From: Caprella mutica
Lineage: Eukaryota; Arthropoda; Malacostraca; Amphipoda; Caprellidae
Length of the DNA: 64,000 nucleotides
Direction: 5' to 3'
Assembly: GCA_947561585.1 (NCBI GenBank)
Contig: CANNZV010000254.1
Span: 342,677-406,676 of the forward strand
Positions 42,601 to 51,458 of this stretch are shown here, piece after piece. The notes beneath the pieces are model-generated. The model was not told where the DNA came from, searched no databases, and was given only the letters and a program-made list of their open reading frames with translations. Positions within the stretch are counted from its first letter, which is position 1; the number at the start of each line of letters is the position of its first letter. The position numbers and the translations under genes are program-made.

Positions 42601-45600
42601 TAGTTGTGTTTTAACTCTCTAGTGATTAGTTGTGTTTTAACTCTCGAGTGATTAGTTGTGTTTTAACTCTCGAGTGATTAGTTGTGTTTTCCCTCTCTAG
42701 TGATTAGTTGTGTTTTCCCTCTCTTGTGATTAGTTCTGTTTTAACTCTCTAGTGATTAGTTGTGTTTTCCCTCTCTTGTGATTAGTTCTGTTTTAACTCT
42801 CTAGTGATTAGTTGTGTTTTCCCTCTCTTGTGATTAGTTCTGTTTTAACTCTCGAGTGATTAGTTGTGTTTTCCCTCTCTAGTGATTAGTTGTGTTTTCC
42901 CTCTCTTGTGATTAGTTGTGTTTTAAACTCTCTCTCTCTCTCCAGGTGATATTCTGTGTTTACTTCACTAGTGATTAGTTGTGTTTTAACTCTCTCTCTC
43001 TCTCTCCAGGTGATATTCTGTGTTTACTTCTCTAGTGATTAGATTTTCAGAGGTGCAGACAAATGAAATGGACTCCGCAGCCTCACATCAAAGGAGATGG
43101 TTCTCTGTCAGTGTGTTTCCATACAGGCGAGGTGTATAGCTACCTCGTTTGTGTAGAGATGCGTTGACAGAGAGACCAAGTACAGCGATGGTGATGCCAA
43201 GTACAGCGATGGTGAGACCAAGTACAGCGATGGTGATGCCAAGTACAGCAATGGTGATACCAAGTACAGCGATGGAGATGCCAAGTACATCGATGGTGAT
43301 ACCAAGTACAGCGATTGTGATACCAAGTACAGCGATGGTAATACCAAGTACAGCGATTGTGATACCAAGTACAGCGATGGAGATACCAAGTACAGCGATG
43401 GTGATGCCAAGTACAGCGATGGTGGGACCAAGTACAGCGATGGTGATGCCAAGTACAGCAATGGTGATACCAAGTACAGCGATGGAGATGCCAAGTACAG
43501 CGATGGTGATACCAAGTACAGCGATTGTGATACCAAGTACAGCGATGGTGATACCAAGTACAGCGATTGTGATACCAAGTACAGCGATGGAGATACCAAG
43601 TACAGCGATGGTGATACCAAGTACAGCGATGGTGAGACCAAGTACAGCGATGGTGATGCCAAGTACAGCGATGGTGATACCAAGTACAGCGATGGAGATA
43701 CCAAGTACAGCGATGGTGATACCAAGTACAGCGATGGTGAGACCAAGTACAGCGATGGTGATGCCAAGTACAGCGATCGAGATTCCAAGTACAGCGATGG
43801 TGATACCAAGTACAGAGATGGAGATTCCAAGTACAGAGATGGAAATTCCAAGTACAACGATGGAGATTCCAAGTACAGAGATGTAGATAACGAGTACATA
43901 GAATCACGATAGGCAAGGTTCAACAGGTGGATATGAAATTATATAATAGTCGCAAAGTTCGTATTTTTAAGTGAACATATTTTGTTATTAACTGAATCTG
44001 TTTTATAAGTGAGTAGAGTGTATTAAAGTATCGAAAGAATGAAATTATAATTGGAACTATTGAAGTAGTGGAAATTAATGAAATAGACGATGCGTTTTTA
44101 ATTCCATGTAAATAATATTTGTGAATTATTTATTCCACGTGAATGGTAAGTTGTTCGTAATTGCAAACAAGTTGATTAGATATAAACTGCAAATGATTGG
44201 TACTTTCGATATTATTAATGGTATTATTGATATTATTAATGGTATTATTGATATTATTAATGGTACTATTGATATTATTAATGGTACTATTGATATCACA
44301 AATATTTTATAGTGTTGTTACAAATTGTTTTTATAGAAAATGCAGGTAATGAAAATATGTAATTTGTCTATGTTTTATCGATCTTTTCATTGACATTTTT
44401 AAGATTTTATCACAATTGTATATTAAATAGTTTTGAAATATTGCAAATAATATTGTAAGAAAATGATAGCATAATATATTTCATGCACGCTACAGTATAT
44501 CACATAATTGCAAATAAAAAAGAGTTGCCAATGCGAACAGAAAGGTTTTAACTGAGCATTTCAGATGAACATTCAATATAATTTAGATGAACATTATTTT
44601 ATTTGGAGTGTTGTGGTCAGAGCAGCTCTCAGGAGTAACTTAAGCTGCTTTCAAAATAGTAAATTGAGAATTTAATTCTCCACTGGTTTAATAACTCAAA
44701 TACATTTATTGTTTCCAGTCAATTAATTGAAATTTGAAGTAAAATGGAGAATAAAATACAGGGAGATGGTATATCTATCTATGAAGTGAAATATCCATCA
44801 ATTTGTATTATAACAAAGGTGTTGATTTGATCTTTTAGTTTGTTTAATATTAATTTTTTTATTTAAATATCTGTTAATCGTCCATATAAAAATTAGTTGT
44901 CTATCCCCATTGCCGTTCAGATTGACATAATATATACACAGCTCAGTAGGAATCTTTTCAAATAGGACTTTGAATGTTTTATCAGTTACAACAACAGTTG
45001 TTGAGATTGAACTGACTTGTCTGTCTTAGCATATCTAAACGACAATTGAAAATATTCTATTGTAAACTTTGTAAAGCTTATAAAGTTAGCGTCGGTAAAT
45101 TGTTACAATGGGGCTTTTACGATATAGGAATAATGTTCTGTTGCTACATGATATAATGTCAAGTGTTCTTTTTGGCTCTGATGCTTCAATAGGATACACA
45201 CCACACACAATTAAAGTGATACTACTATCTTATTAATGAGGTAGAGCTCTCAAATACAAACTCCACCATGAATCTTAAATAAGATCATCTTCTTTTCTCT
45301 CTGCTATATCATCTGCTCGTTTGTGAAATAAATTCGTCTGAAAATGCTACCCTCACTTTTTGTGGAGTTTGTGAGCTTTTTGGATTTTTGTGACATGCTT
45401 GGATATTCCTCGTCTACGGCTGTTTTATCTCCTCATTTAACTAAGTTCTTTACTGAATTTATAATTGCCCTGGATTCTTCTTGTTCACTGATTTAACGGA
45501 ATAGAAAGGTTGGAAACGAGAAAAAGCAGTAAATATACATGGGGTTTGAACCGCAAAAATGAGTTGGGGAGACTGCTTTTTATTATTTGGATTACTCGTG

Positions 45601-48600
45601 TAGCGAGATATTATCATTTGTATGTTCTAAGCACATTAATATCTGCTACAGAAGCAAGGTTTTGATGAGTAATTTAGATGTCTTGCAGTTCATAATCTCC
45701 TGCTGTGATTAATTAAAATAACTAACAAGGGGTAATGAAGATAGTGCCTGTAATTGACATATATTGTCTTATTCAATATGAAACAGATAAATTAATTAAA
45801 TAATTATTAGAGCTAATTAGTCAATTACTAAGCAAGAGTGCACTTTAAGTCATATATATATGTGTGTTTAGATTTTAAAATAGGAAAGTTACATGTATTT
45901 AATATTTGCTTAACTTATTTACAATTGAAAATTGAATTAATTTATGTGAACAATAGTTCTTGGACTGCTCTATAATATTTTGCTAACATATACTACAAAC
46001 AAAGTGGAAATGTGTTGTTTCACGGCACTCACCCTAATATTAGATAATAAAGTTATTCCTGAGCATTTACTAAGTAGAGTTGGCAGCAACTTCCTAAAGT
46101 GTTCTCTCTTGTAGTCACAGGAATATTGCTGTGCCATTTCTTGCATTTGTTTCGGTTTCTTGATTTCTTGGAAAATATTTTCGTGATGGCATTGTGATTT
46201 TATACAAACTAAAATCTAGATTTAATACAATTCAGATTAAGCATAACAGTATCTACTTTTTTCATTTGAATTATTTTTAACAATGGTTTGCTAAATGACA
46301 AATGTTCACCAAACATCCATTAGCACTTTTAGCATTTCTACTGGTATAGAAACTGCTTTAGGAGTAGGCTTGGTATTTTAGTTGGTTGTTTTCAGTTAAG
46401 CTGTAAGTGCCATAACTAATACAGGTGGGACAGATTATTTATAATTTTATGGTAAATAACGTTTATTACTTTCCATAACTTTTTGTTTAATCTATCTCAC
46501 CTGAAAAAGTTACAGTAAAAACAGATCAACTGAAAACGAACAACCAAGTTATCAAAATTACTTCCGAAATATTTTCTATACCAGGAGAAACAGAAGCGAG
46601 ATATGTCTCACACTTATTCGATTGACATAAATCTGAAACGTGATAAGAGCGGGTTGAGCCTTTATATTGATTTGATTCAACTCACTCCACATCTGTTTCC
46701 AATAGTCACATCTGTCTCCTATAGTCACATCTGTCTCCTATAGTCACACTACACATCTGTCTCTAGTAGTCACATCTGTCTCCTATAGTCACACTACACA
46801 TCTGTCTCCAATAGCCACACTACACATCTGTCTCCAATAGTCACATCTGTCTCCTATAGTCACACTGCACATCTGTCTCCAACAGCCACACTGCACATCT
46901 GTCTCCAATAGTCACATCTGTCTCCTATAGTCACACTGCACATCTGTCTCCAATAGCCACACTACACATCTGTCTCCAATAATCACATCTGTCTCCAATA
47001 GTCACATTGCACATCTGTCTCCAATAGCCACACTACACATATGTCTCCAATAGTCACATCTGTCTCCAATAGTCACACTGTACATCTGTCTCCAATAGCC
47101 ACACTACACATCTGTCTTCAATAGTCACATCTGTCTCCAATAGTCACACTGCACATCTGTCTCCAATAGCCACATCTGTCTCCAATAGTGACATCTGTCT
47201 CCTATAGTCACATCTGTCTCCTATAGTCACACTGCACATCTGTCTCCAATAGCCACACTACACATCTGCATGCAATAGTAACATCTGTCTCCATTAGTCA
47301 CATCTGCACATTGTCTCCAATATTAACATCTGACTCCAAAAATAACATCTGTCTCCAATAATAACATCTGTCTCCAATAATAACATCTGTCTCCAATAAT
47401 AACATCTGTCTCCAATAGTCACGATTACTAAGTTACTAACATCTGTCCCCAATAGTCACGATTACTAAGTTACTAACATCTGTCCCCAATAGTCACGATT
47501 ACAAAGTTACTAACATCTGTCCCCAATAGTCACGATTACTAAGTTACTAACATCTGTCCCCAATAGTCACGATTACTAAGTTACTAACATCGGTGTGCAA
47601 TTTATAAATGGACATTTTCACGCCCCTTGCATTCATCTCACTTTTCAGTACTAATTTGATCAAGAGAATATTTGCGAGTTTCAGAAAGATTTGAATATGC
47701 TTTTATTTACTCTACAGCGGGGATGTTGAATTAGTCGAAAAATATATGCCGGAATAGTAGATGAGATTTTTAGAGCAAATTTGGGTAATGTTCGAATTGT
47801 TGGCTCACATTCATGACGATATGTAAATTGTTTATGCCCGGAGCTCTATACTCCACTCCAAGCGTACTTTCCGACAAAAATGAATTCGTATTTATATTCG
47901 CCATGGAATGGTAGAAAAAGCAGAGTTACACTCGTTCACAGAGTGAAATAGCATGGTCTTTTGAACTGAGCACATACACTTCCTATCCGGAACTTTCGCT
48001 CGCCACTTCTAACTCAATTTATATCGCAAAACGGTGAGCATAATTGCATTTTGAATTTTTTAGCGGCGCTACTGATAGTGTGTGCTCTGCTTCTCTCAAT
48101 TAGAGCCTTGCTTTGAAGTCCGCAACCAAACTTGTGGAACTTGTTCATAAAGTCTTCTCGGGCCAACACTTCTCCTTTTGTTTTCGCAATTCCACTATCT
48201 TTTATCACTCGCACTATTCTCACCAAAACGGCATTCATATTGTATTTCTCTCTTTTTCTATATCTACAGATTCTTCTTTTTCCTGATAGTATCCAGTTTG
48301 ATATGATAGTACCAGCGAATGGGCGCATATTAGTCGGAAAATATGAGGTGTGGCTTTGACATATCCTTTTTGATCCTGATTGCTTGTTTGTGGATGTTTA
48401 ATTACGGTTTCAAATCGTCTCTAGTAAATAATCACACGCTCTATGAGTTTGCAAACGATTTGGTTTGCTCTTTTCGATGCCTATGTATTGGAAAACAAAT
48501 ATATGCATGCTATTTATTATTCGGATTGATATGAATATATGCTACGCATATAGTCGGTATAAATCATTCCCCTTTAGATGATATTGTTTTTATTAATCGA

Positions 48601-51458
48601 TGAATTGATAATTTTGTACAAATCCGAAGAAATATTTGATATGTATAAAATAAGTTAACTTTACTCATTCGAATCCAATATTTTCAATTATTTCAGCTTT
48701 GGTAACTTTATAATTGGTCATTTTTAACAGCGATAAGTTCTCATTTTATTTAAATATCATATCCTAATGTCTATTATCGTCTACAATGTTTCAGTTGATT
48801 TATGTTTATTTTCCATTGGTCAATTCATTTGCGATGGTAAAAAGTAAACCATGAGCTAAAAGTTCACAGTATCAGGCCTTTGAATTTTCGGGTATAGAAT
48901 ATCGAATGGTAATGAATTTGTATAATCTATATTAATGTTTAAAAATGGAAAAAATGTAACATTCAATATATTTTAAAGTTACTTTTGTAGTAGGTAGGTT
49001 GGACGTAATGAAATTAAATTATAGGTTTCAAATACAAAGAATTGAAACATTTCTTTATTATTACATAACTGTATTTGACATTGAGGCAAAAAGCATTGAA
49101 AATAACGACTCTTTTTAAGTGTTTAGAGGATGTATTACATAATTTTAAAACACTTTTATATTTCAAATGTGATTAGTTTTCTTATATAATATATATGCTA
49201 AGTTATATTCATTGTATGCACTTTTATATAATGAATTGTAATTTAAAGTATTTTATTGAATTTTATGATATTCTAATGTACATTGTAATATTTTAATGTG
49301 TTTTATAATATTTTGTTGTTTTTTCTATTTTCTATATAAAGTAACTAAAACAGTCAACTCATTGACTATTATTTGCGAATATGCAACTTATGTACATCGT
49401 AAATATTCCCCTTCCATGAATAGCCAGTTAAATTTATATCAGTGTGTATATTTTATGAAGCTAAGTTGCCAATGTTGATCGATGGGAGTGAAAAGTTGCA
49501 TTCCTTTGATGTGAGAGTTGTACCACGCATCACAGCTCACACGTACATTCCCCATAGATATGCCATGTGGCAACACATTTGCAGGTGATATCTGCAGCGC
49601 ATAGTCCTCTGTGTGATTCCTACCTGATCACATAACAACTTCTTTGGCAGCCGTTGGTATGATATCATATGGGATATTCAGCTCTCTTGATTTATGAGCA
49701 GTGAGATGCAACTTTGTTGATTTTTTATTTCGTAGATCAAACAGTGTAAAGTATTTTTCTTTCCAATTGCTATTATTAATCATTCAATTGATAAATTCCT
49801 TCGAACATTTTTAATTAATTGAAGACTTATTGTGAATTTCCTAATGTTTTTATTCAATTGTATGGACAATTTTCATTTCTCCATGTGAAAAGAAACAAGT
49901 TAATTATCCACTAAACGAACAACTTATGTGAACATTCTAATAATTCATTCCCTTCCCCAAAAACAAGAAAACTTCCACTTTAAAGTCACTACACCCATAA
50001 ATTGTGGAACACTTCCAACTATTGCCGAGATTTTGACATAACATCAGTCAAGGTTTTTGTTGAGCGCATTCGGCTATGAGTCATTGCCACGGCAATAACT
50101 TGTACCTCAGGGGCCACCTTTGGGTCCGCCTTTATTCAACATCTCTTTACAACAGATTGAAACAGTTGGGAATTTTTTTAACTCTGCGAAATTGTTAGTT
50201 TTACTCATACAGAAAATATTGCAAATTTATAAATAATACATTTATATTTAAATTATAGCTGCATGATATACAGTACAATATTTTGTCCTTTTTTTCATTT
50301 GCTTACAAACTCAATGGCAGCCAAATTGGTTGTTAACTGCATAAAGTTTACTGCAAATTAATGTTACCTCTTTACTATTCTATTTCAAAAATCACTATAC
50401 TGAGTAATCAATGGAGAAAGAAAGTAAAACTTTCGAAATTAATTCATAGGACAGTGATATAGTTGTGTTAAATATTGGAATCTGAATAGAAATTATACAA
50501 TTTATAAACAATTGTGAAAATGAGATTGAGAAGAGAAATTTCGTGTGAATCTTATTTGATATTTATTATAATGATGCTTATTTGCATGTAATGTTTGATC
50601 TATATTAGTTACATAAATATCACCCTTTTCATCTATATCATATGCATACATGTTTTAAAATAACTCTCACCAAAATCCCCACTGTTAAACATGATGAGCT
50701 TTTAACTATATTCATATTTTACCTCTTTGAAATGATCATAAAATATGTAAATAGTACCTGTAATTCATCCAGGATTATTATTTAGGAAGAGATTAATTTG
50801 AGAGTATCAAAGTGGCTTACTGTACCTATATGCAGATGACAATTACGACAACCTTTACGTTTGTCGGCATTAGCATATGAGGCGACGCTCTCTAAAAGCT
50901 AGCGGCTTTTGCTTCAAATTAATCGTAATTGTAACTGATGAGACGTTAGTGTCAATACATCGTGAGCACTATTCAGGGTGTTATTGATGAGAGTCAATTC
51001 CACTATTAGCATATCCTATACAAATTGACGATATTCGCGACAAGTGGTTAATGGCTTTCTAAATAATGATAACCTGTTAGCTTTAATTTATTGCTACCCT
51101 TGAAATTAGCACATCAATGGAAATGAATAATTATTTCTATGGCTCATTCGTGAGATTATACAATCTTATTGATTATGTGATTGTAATGAGTATAATTTAC
51201 TATAAATATCCCTACATGATTTGGATTATTTTCAGGTCTTTGATAAGATTTCGATTTTACATGTTCTATTCTTTGGCCTCATGGTTGTCTCTGGTTCTTT
51301 TGGTTAATTTATTATCAAATTAGTTTGGCACTCTTGAGAATGTTGTTTCTCTTCCACAGAGGTCGGATCAAAGGCTTTTGACAAGTTCCTGAGTCTATTA
51401 GGAGAAAGGGTGCGACTGAAGGCTTGGGACAGATACAGAGGTGGTCTGGATGTCAAAG
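12607..51458 (+). CDS. GARNL3: GARNL3-like Rap/Ran-GAP domain gene, 5' part (seven internal exons joined)
   Basis: This entry is the spliced span of seven exons, listed separately below. Joined, they give 628 nt of uninterrupted frame. Exon phases agree at all six junctions, and every intron starts GT and ends AG. The product runs from an acidic stretch with RRFRVENG, through LENPEYQTRWYFKYFLGK, VPQYRAILWRK, EKGPKEIF and LLEEQEGSVNFKFGVLF, to YRGGLDVK. That order matches the N-terminal half of the animal GARNL3 Rap-GAP region as I know it, and fits it better than RAP1GAP, whose equivalent segment reads quite differently. The family is predicted to stimulate GTP hydrolysis on Rap-type small GTPases and carries a C-terminal CNH domain. 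The catalytic helix with its asparagine thumb and the CNH domain are not in the window. The start codon and 5' exon(s) are also missing. The family assignment is confident; activity is inferred only from family. Confidence 0.9.
12694..14568 (+). other. GARNL3 intron a-b
   Basis: This is a 1875-nt intron with GTGAGT donor and TTTTCAG acceptor. The only structure seen is a short degenerate repeat built on TACTGG at 13288-13353. No other gene is seen. Confidence 0.85.
13288..13353. repeat. Short degenerate TACTGG repeat
   Basis: About eight imperfect copies of a 10-bp-like unit (TACTGGTGTA, TACTGGTTA) lie in the first intron. Confidence 0.7.
14569..14656 (+). CDS. GARNL3: GARNL3 exon b (start of Rap-GAP region, ENPEYQTRWYFKYFLGK)
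   Basis: The exon is 88 nt, begins in phase 0 and ends with one base of a split codon. The acceptor is TTTTCTTTTCAG at 14568 and the donor is AAGC|GTGAGT. It encodes 29 residues ending LENPEYQTRWYFKYFLGK, the aromatic-rich segment that opens the conserved region of GARNL3. This is the most diagnostic block in the window: RAP1GAP and SIPA1-type proteins carry a different sequence here. The split codon CTT (Leu) is completed by exon c. Confidence 0.93.
18503..18660. repeat. Imperfect palindromic element, about 155 bp
   Basis: Outer arms at 18508-18521 and 18643-18656 match 13 of 14 positions (ATGTAAACTCAGCG against CGTTGAGTTTACAT). Inner arms ATCAGGAGA at 18572-18580 and TCTCCTGAT at 18592-18600 are perfect. 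Intermediate segments (TTTCGAATA, AGATTTCTATTC) also have complements in the right order, so the whole folds back on itself. It has the form of a MITE remnant. No coding capacity or clear target-site duplication is seen. Confidence 0.65.
18972..19010. repeat. Short repeat of ATTCGCACA
   Basis: Three copies of ATTCGCACA with short variable spacers occur in under 40 bp. Confidence 0.7.
20568..20686 (+). CDS. GARNL3: GARNL3 exon c (HQNYVG ... VPQYRAILWRKN)
   Basis: The exon is 119 nt. It supplies the last two bases of the Leu codon begun in exon b, then 39 codons, and ends in phase 0. The acceptor is CTCGTTTCAG at 20567 and the donor is AAC|GTGAGT. Its product begins HQNYVG, continues PLFLSVVLTDANNESVPQYR and ends AILWRKN. 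The same block in vertebrate GARNL3 reads closely (HQNYIG, FFLSVTLSD, VPQYRAILWRK). This forms an N-terminal beta-rich part of the Rap-GAP region. The frame is open throughout. Confidence 0.93.
21411..21736. repeat. 21-bp minisatellite with AAACGTTT core
   Basis: About 16 copies of a unit close to AAATTGACTGCTAAACGTTTT occur. The first copies and a few in the middle are 19-20 bp because of small deletions. Each unit carries the self-complementary octamer AAACGTTT, and many have a further flanking TTTAAA-type palindrome. Variants at the CTGCT position (CTGTT, CTACT, CTGGT) show several rounds of amplification. Stop codons interrupt most frames, so no long ORF arises. Confidence 0.95.
24449..24509 (+). 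other. G-rich island with G-quadruplex motif
   Basis: A run of G tracts stands out in very AT-rich surroundings. The segment 24469-24492 has four runs of three or more G with loops of 6, 2 and 3 nt, fitting the usual G3+N1-7 pattern. Additional runs of G flank it, including seven in a row at 24502-24508. The strand is the sense strand of the host gene, so an RNA quadruplex is possible. Function is unknown. Confidence 0.7.
25101..25140. repeat. Short inverted repeat (hairpin)
   Basis: AAAGATGACCCTCC at 25101-25114 pairs with GGATGGGTCATCTTT at 25126-25140 except for one bulge, around an 11-nt loop. Weak complementarity continues outward for about 15 nt on each side. Confidence 0.65.
26595..26945 (+). 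pseudogene. Tc1/mariner-family transposase remnant (N-terminal part)
   Basis: One reading frame of 117 codons shows the DNA-binding half of a Tc1-like transposase: LSDFQ, then QIVGA, VTETV, EGKTSS, CRTLNRIVRANHKITAPKIT, VSTKTV and HGRAA, in the family order. In-frame stops occur (one TAA after NSM, TGA within the SG-KSK segment, and two more near the end), so it is dead. There is no frameshift. Similarity ends after HGRAAM, and the catalytic DDE half is absent. This is recognised from family motifs. The terminal inverted repeats were not identified. Confidence 0.88.
27339..27569 (+). pseudogene. Non-LTR retrotransposon (LINE) reverse-transcriptase C-terminal remnant
   Basis: An open frame of 76 codons ending in TAG reads HQYSTR, NLVLP, SIEYVGLKFWNDL, STFKNRFTKFL. 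That is the order typical of the extreme C-terminus of LINE-type reverse transcriptases (H-Y-TR ... G-x-x-x-WN-x-LP ... S-x-x-x-FK). The usual LP after WN-x is LHP here. Only this tail is recognisable, consistent with 5' truncation at insertion. The family (for example Jockey-, RTE- or CR1-like) cannot be fixed from this much sequence. It lies about 400 bp downstream of the Tc1 remnant. Confidence 0.75.
27904..28378. repeat. Compound 21-bp / 14-bp minisatellite
   Basis: The first part (27904 to about 28072) is 21-bp units CATCTAACACAGACTGCATCA or its GGCTG variant. The second part is mostly 14-bp units CACAGACTGCATCA, which are the 21-mer lacking CATCTAA plus a one-base phase change. Two patches (GTGCTCGCATC near 28110 and 28140, and GTGCTCACATC near 28370) interrupt it. 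Spurious frames of 72, 178 (+) and 83 (-) codons arise. The 178-codon frame runs past the array to 28647, but that tail shows nothing recognisable. Confidence 0.95.
32775..33034. repeat. 52-bp tandem repeat, five copies
   Basis: Five near-identical units start at 32775, 32827, 32879, 32931 and 32983. Each begins TAACTAAATATAATCATTGG (one copy TAACTAGATA) and ends ATTAAGCCTAAG. Differences are single bases, such as GGATT against GGGTT, indicating recent amplification. Confidence 0.96.
34029..34093 (+). CDS. GARNL3: GARNL3 exon d (GAQKISLSYSAHKPMTVKQIL)
   Basis: The exon is 65 nt, begins in phase 0 and ends with two bases of a split Gly codon. The acceptor is TCTTTTTCAG at 34028 and the donor is TAGG|GTGAGT. 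The 21 complete codons encode a segment with QKISLSYS and MTVKQIL, corresponding to TQKICLPYS and LSVKSIL in vertebrate GARNL3. It is too short to call on its own, but phase, position and similarity all fit between exons c and e. A 13.3 kb intron precedes it and a 1.1 kb intron follows. Confidence 0.88.
34094..35223 (+). other. GARNL3 intron d-e
   Basis: This is a 1130-nt intron, the shortest seen. It is AT-rich with no repeat or coding feature that I can recognise. Confidence 0.85.
35224..35290 (+). CDS. GARNL3: GARNL3 exon e (KFPGMEKLEKGPKEIFGAELQK)
   Basis: The exon is 67 nt. It completes the Gly codon from exon d, then encodes 22 residues and ends in phase 0. The acceptor is TTTTGTACCCAG at 35223 and the donor is AAAAG|GTTAGT. 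The product contains MEKLEKGPKEIF and ends AELQK, matching the conserved KFEKGPREIF...EIQK block of GARNL3. It joins exon f directly at K|DLLLLEEQEG, a junction that is continuous in the vertebrate protein. Confidence 0.9.
35291..40707 (+). other. GARNL3 intron e-f
   Basis: This is a 5417-nt intron with GTTAGT donor. Its main feature is the 27-bp array at 36143-36660. A pyrimidine-rich CT microsatellite lies at about 40593-40607, close to the 3' end. No other gene is seen. Confidence 0.85.
36143..36660. repeat. 27-bp minisatellite, about 19 copies
   Basis: The unit is ACCAATAAAAGTACCTACC followed by ATAGCATT. Register is kept except for one inserted T near 36338. On the minus strand it reads as the 9-residue repeat MVGTFIGNA, giving spurious frames of 90 and 136 codons split at the inserted base. 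The last unit degenerates into TAGCTTCCATAGCTTC. Confidence 0.95.
40708..40810 (+). CDS. GARNL3: GARNL3 exon f (Rap-GAP core, LLEEQEGSVNFKFGVLF)
   Basis: The exon is 103 nt, begins in phase 0 and ends with one base of a split Glu codon. The acceptor is ATTGCGAAG at 40707 and the donor is AATG|GTAAGA. Its 34 codons include LLEEQEGSVNFKFGVLF, the best-conserved segment of Rap-GAP proteins (RAP1GAP has a shorter variant, NNFKFGV), then KPGQTSDDQILSN. This corresponds to the G(Q)LTDDEMFSNE region of GARNL3. The acceptor has a rather weak pyrimidine tract; the protein match makes the boundary secure. Confidence 0.94.
42563..43045. repeat. 24-bp minisatellite with internal CT microsatellite
   Basis: Units of about 24 bp carry TAGTGATTAGTTGTGTTTT followed by AACTC or CCCTC variants. 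They form blocks in which AACTC and CCCTC units alternate as a pair (42718-42840). Near 42930 and 42990 the unit expands with (CT)n plus CCAGGTGATATTCTG, and this ~80-bp module is itself duplicated. Confidence 0.93.
43176..43889. repeat. 21-bp minisatellite, exactly 34 units
   Basis: CCAAGTACAGCGATGGTGATA is repeated 34 times over 714 bp with no insertion or deletion. Variation is confined mostly to the second half (GGTGATG, GGTGAGA, TTGTGATA, GGAGATA) plus rare changes elsewhere. The unit is open in several frames. This gives spurious ORFs of 245 codons on + and 271 and 258 codons on -, translating as PSTAMVI, SLYLVSP and RCTWYHH repeats. None has a splice, start or domain context that supports a protein. 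Confidence 0.96.
44208..44296. repeat. 21-bp tandem repeat, four copies
   Basis: The unit is GATATTATTAATGGTATTATT, starting at 44208, 44229, 44250 and 44271, with one A/C substitution in the last two. A partial fifth begins at 44292. Confidence 0.95.
46382..46547. mobile_element. Palindromic MITE-like element, about 166 bp
   Basis: The ends are inverted copies (TTGGTTGTT at 46382-46390, AACAACCAA at 46539-46547). Complementarity runs inward through TTCAGTT / AACTGAAAA, CAGGTGGGACAGATT / AATCTATCTCACCTG and TTATGGTAAATAA / TTATTACTTTCCATAA to a central AACGTT. It is a full-length imperfect palindrome without coding capacity, the form expected of a foldback MITE. A clear target-site duplication was not found, so the superfamily is not assigned. 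Confidence 0.75.
46688..47592. repeat. Compound minisatellite (CACATCTGTCTCCAATAGT)
   Basis: The first ~710 bp mix 19-bp CACATCTGTCTCCAATAGT units with longer ones containing CACACTACA or CACACTGCA. A short run of AACATCTGTCTCCAATAAT follows (about 47330-47399). The last part, 47400-47592, switches to a 37-bp unit (TAACATCTGTCCCCAATAGT plus CACGATTACTAAGTTAC) in five near-identical copies. The common CATCTGTC core shows one origin. Confidence 0.95.
51360..51458 (+). CDS. GARNL3: GARNL3 exon g (KFLSLLGERVRLKAW ... YRGGLDVK)
   Basis: The exon is 99 nt. It completes the Glu codon from exon f, encodes 32 residues and ends with one base of the next codon. The acceptor is TTTCTCTTCCACAG at 51359 and the donor is AAAG|GTGAGT. 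The product contains FDKFLSLLGERVRLKAW and YRGGLDVK. The RGGLD motif is shared by Rap-GAP proteins just before the segment leading to the catalytic helix. No continuation (a HSVYT- or EIMFHVS-like block) is found in the remaining 12.5 kb, so the next exon lies outside the window. Confidence 0.94.

Larger units (their letters stand above)
40811..51359 (+). other. GARNL3 intron f-g, repeat-dense
   Basis: This 10549-nt intron has the heaviest minisatellite load in the window: 24-bp (42563-43045), 21-bp (43176-43889), 21-bp (44208-44296) and compound (46688-47592) arrays, plus the palindromic MITE-like element at 46382-46547. The long open frames at 43108-43923 on both strands are by-products of the 21-bp array. 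A 104-codon minus-strand frame at 48014-48328 is unassigned. Confidence 0.85.

Noticed and set aside
43108..43923. Open frames of 245-271 codons on both strands
   Set aside because: They are produced entirely by the 21-bp minisatellite. Several frames are open at once and no domain, splice context or synonymous bias supports translation.
48014..48328. 104-codon minus-strand basic frame
   Set aside because: No domain recognised, with overlapping frames of similar length on the + strand. Insufficient support.
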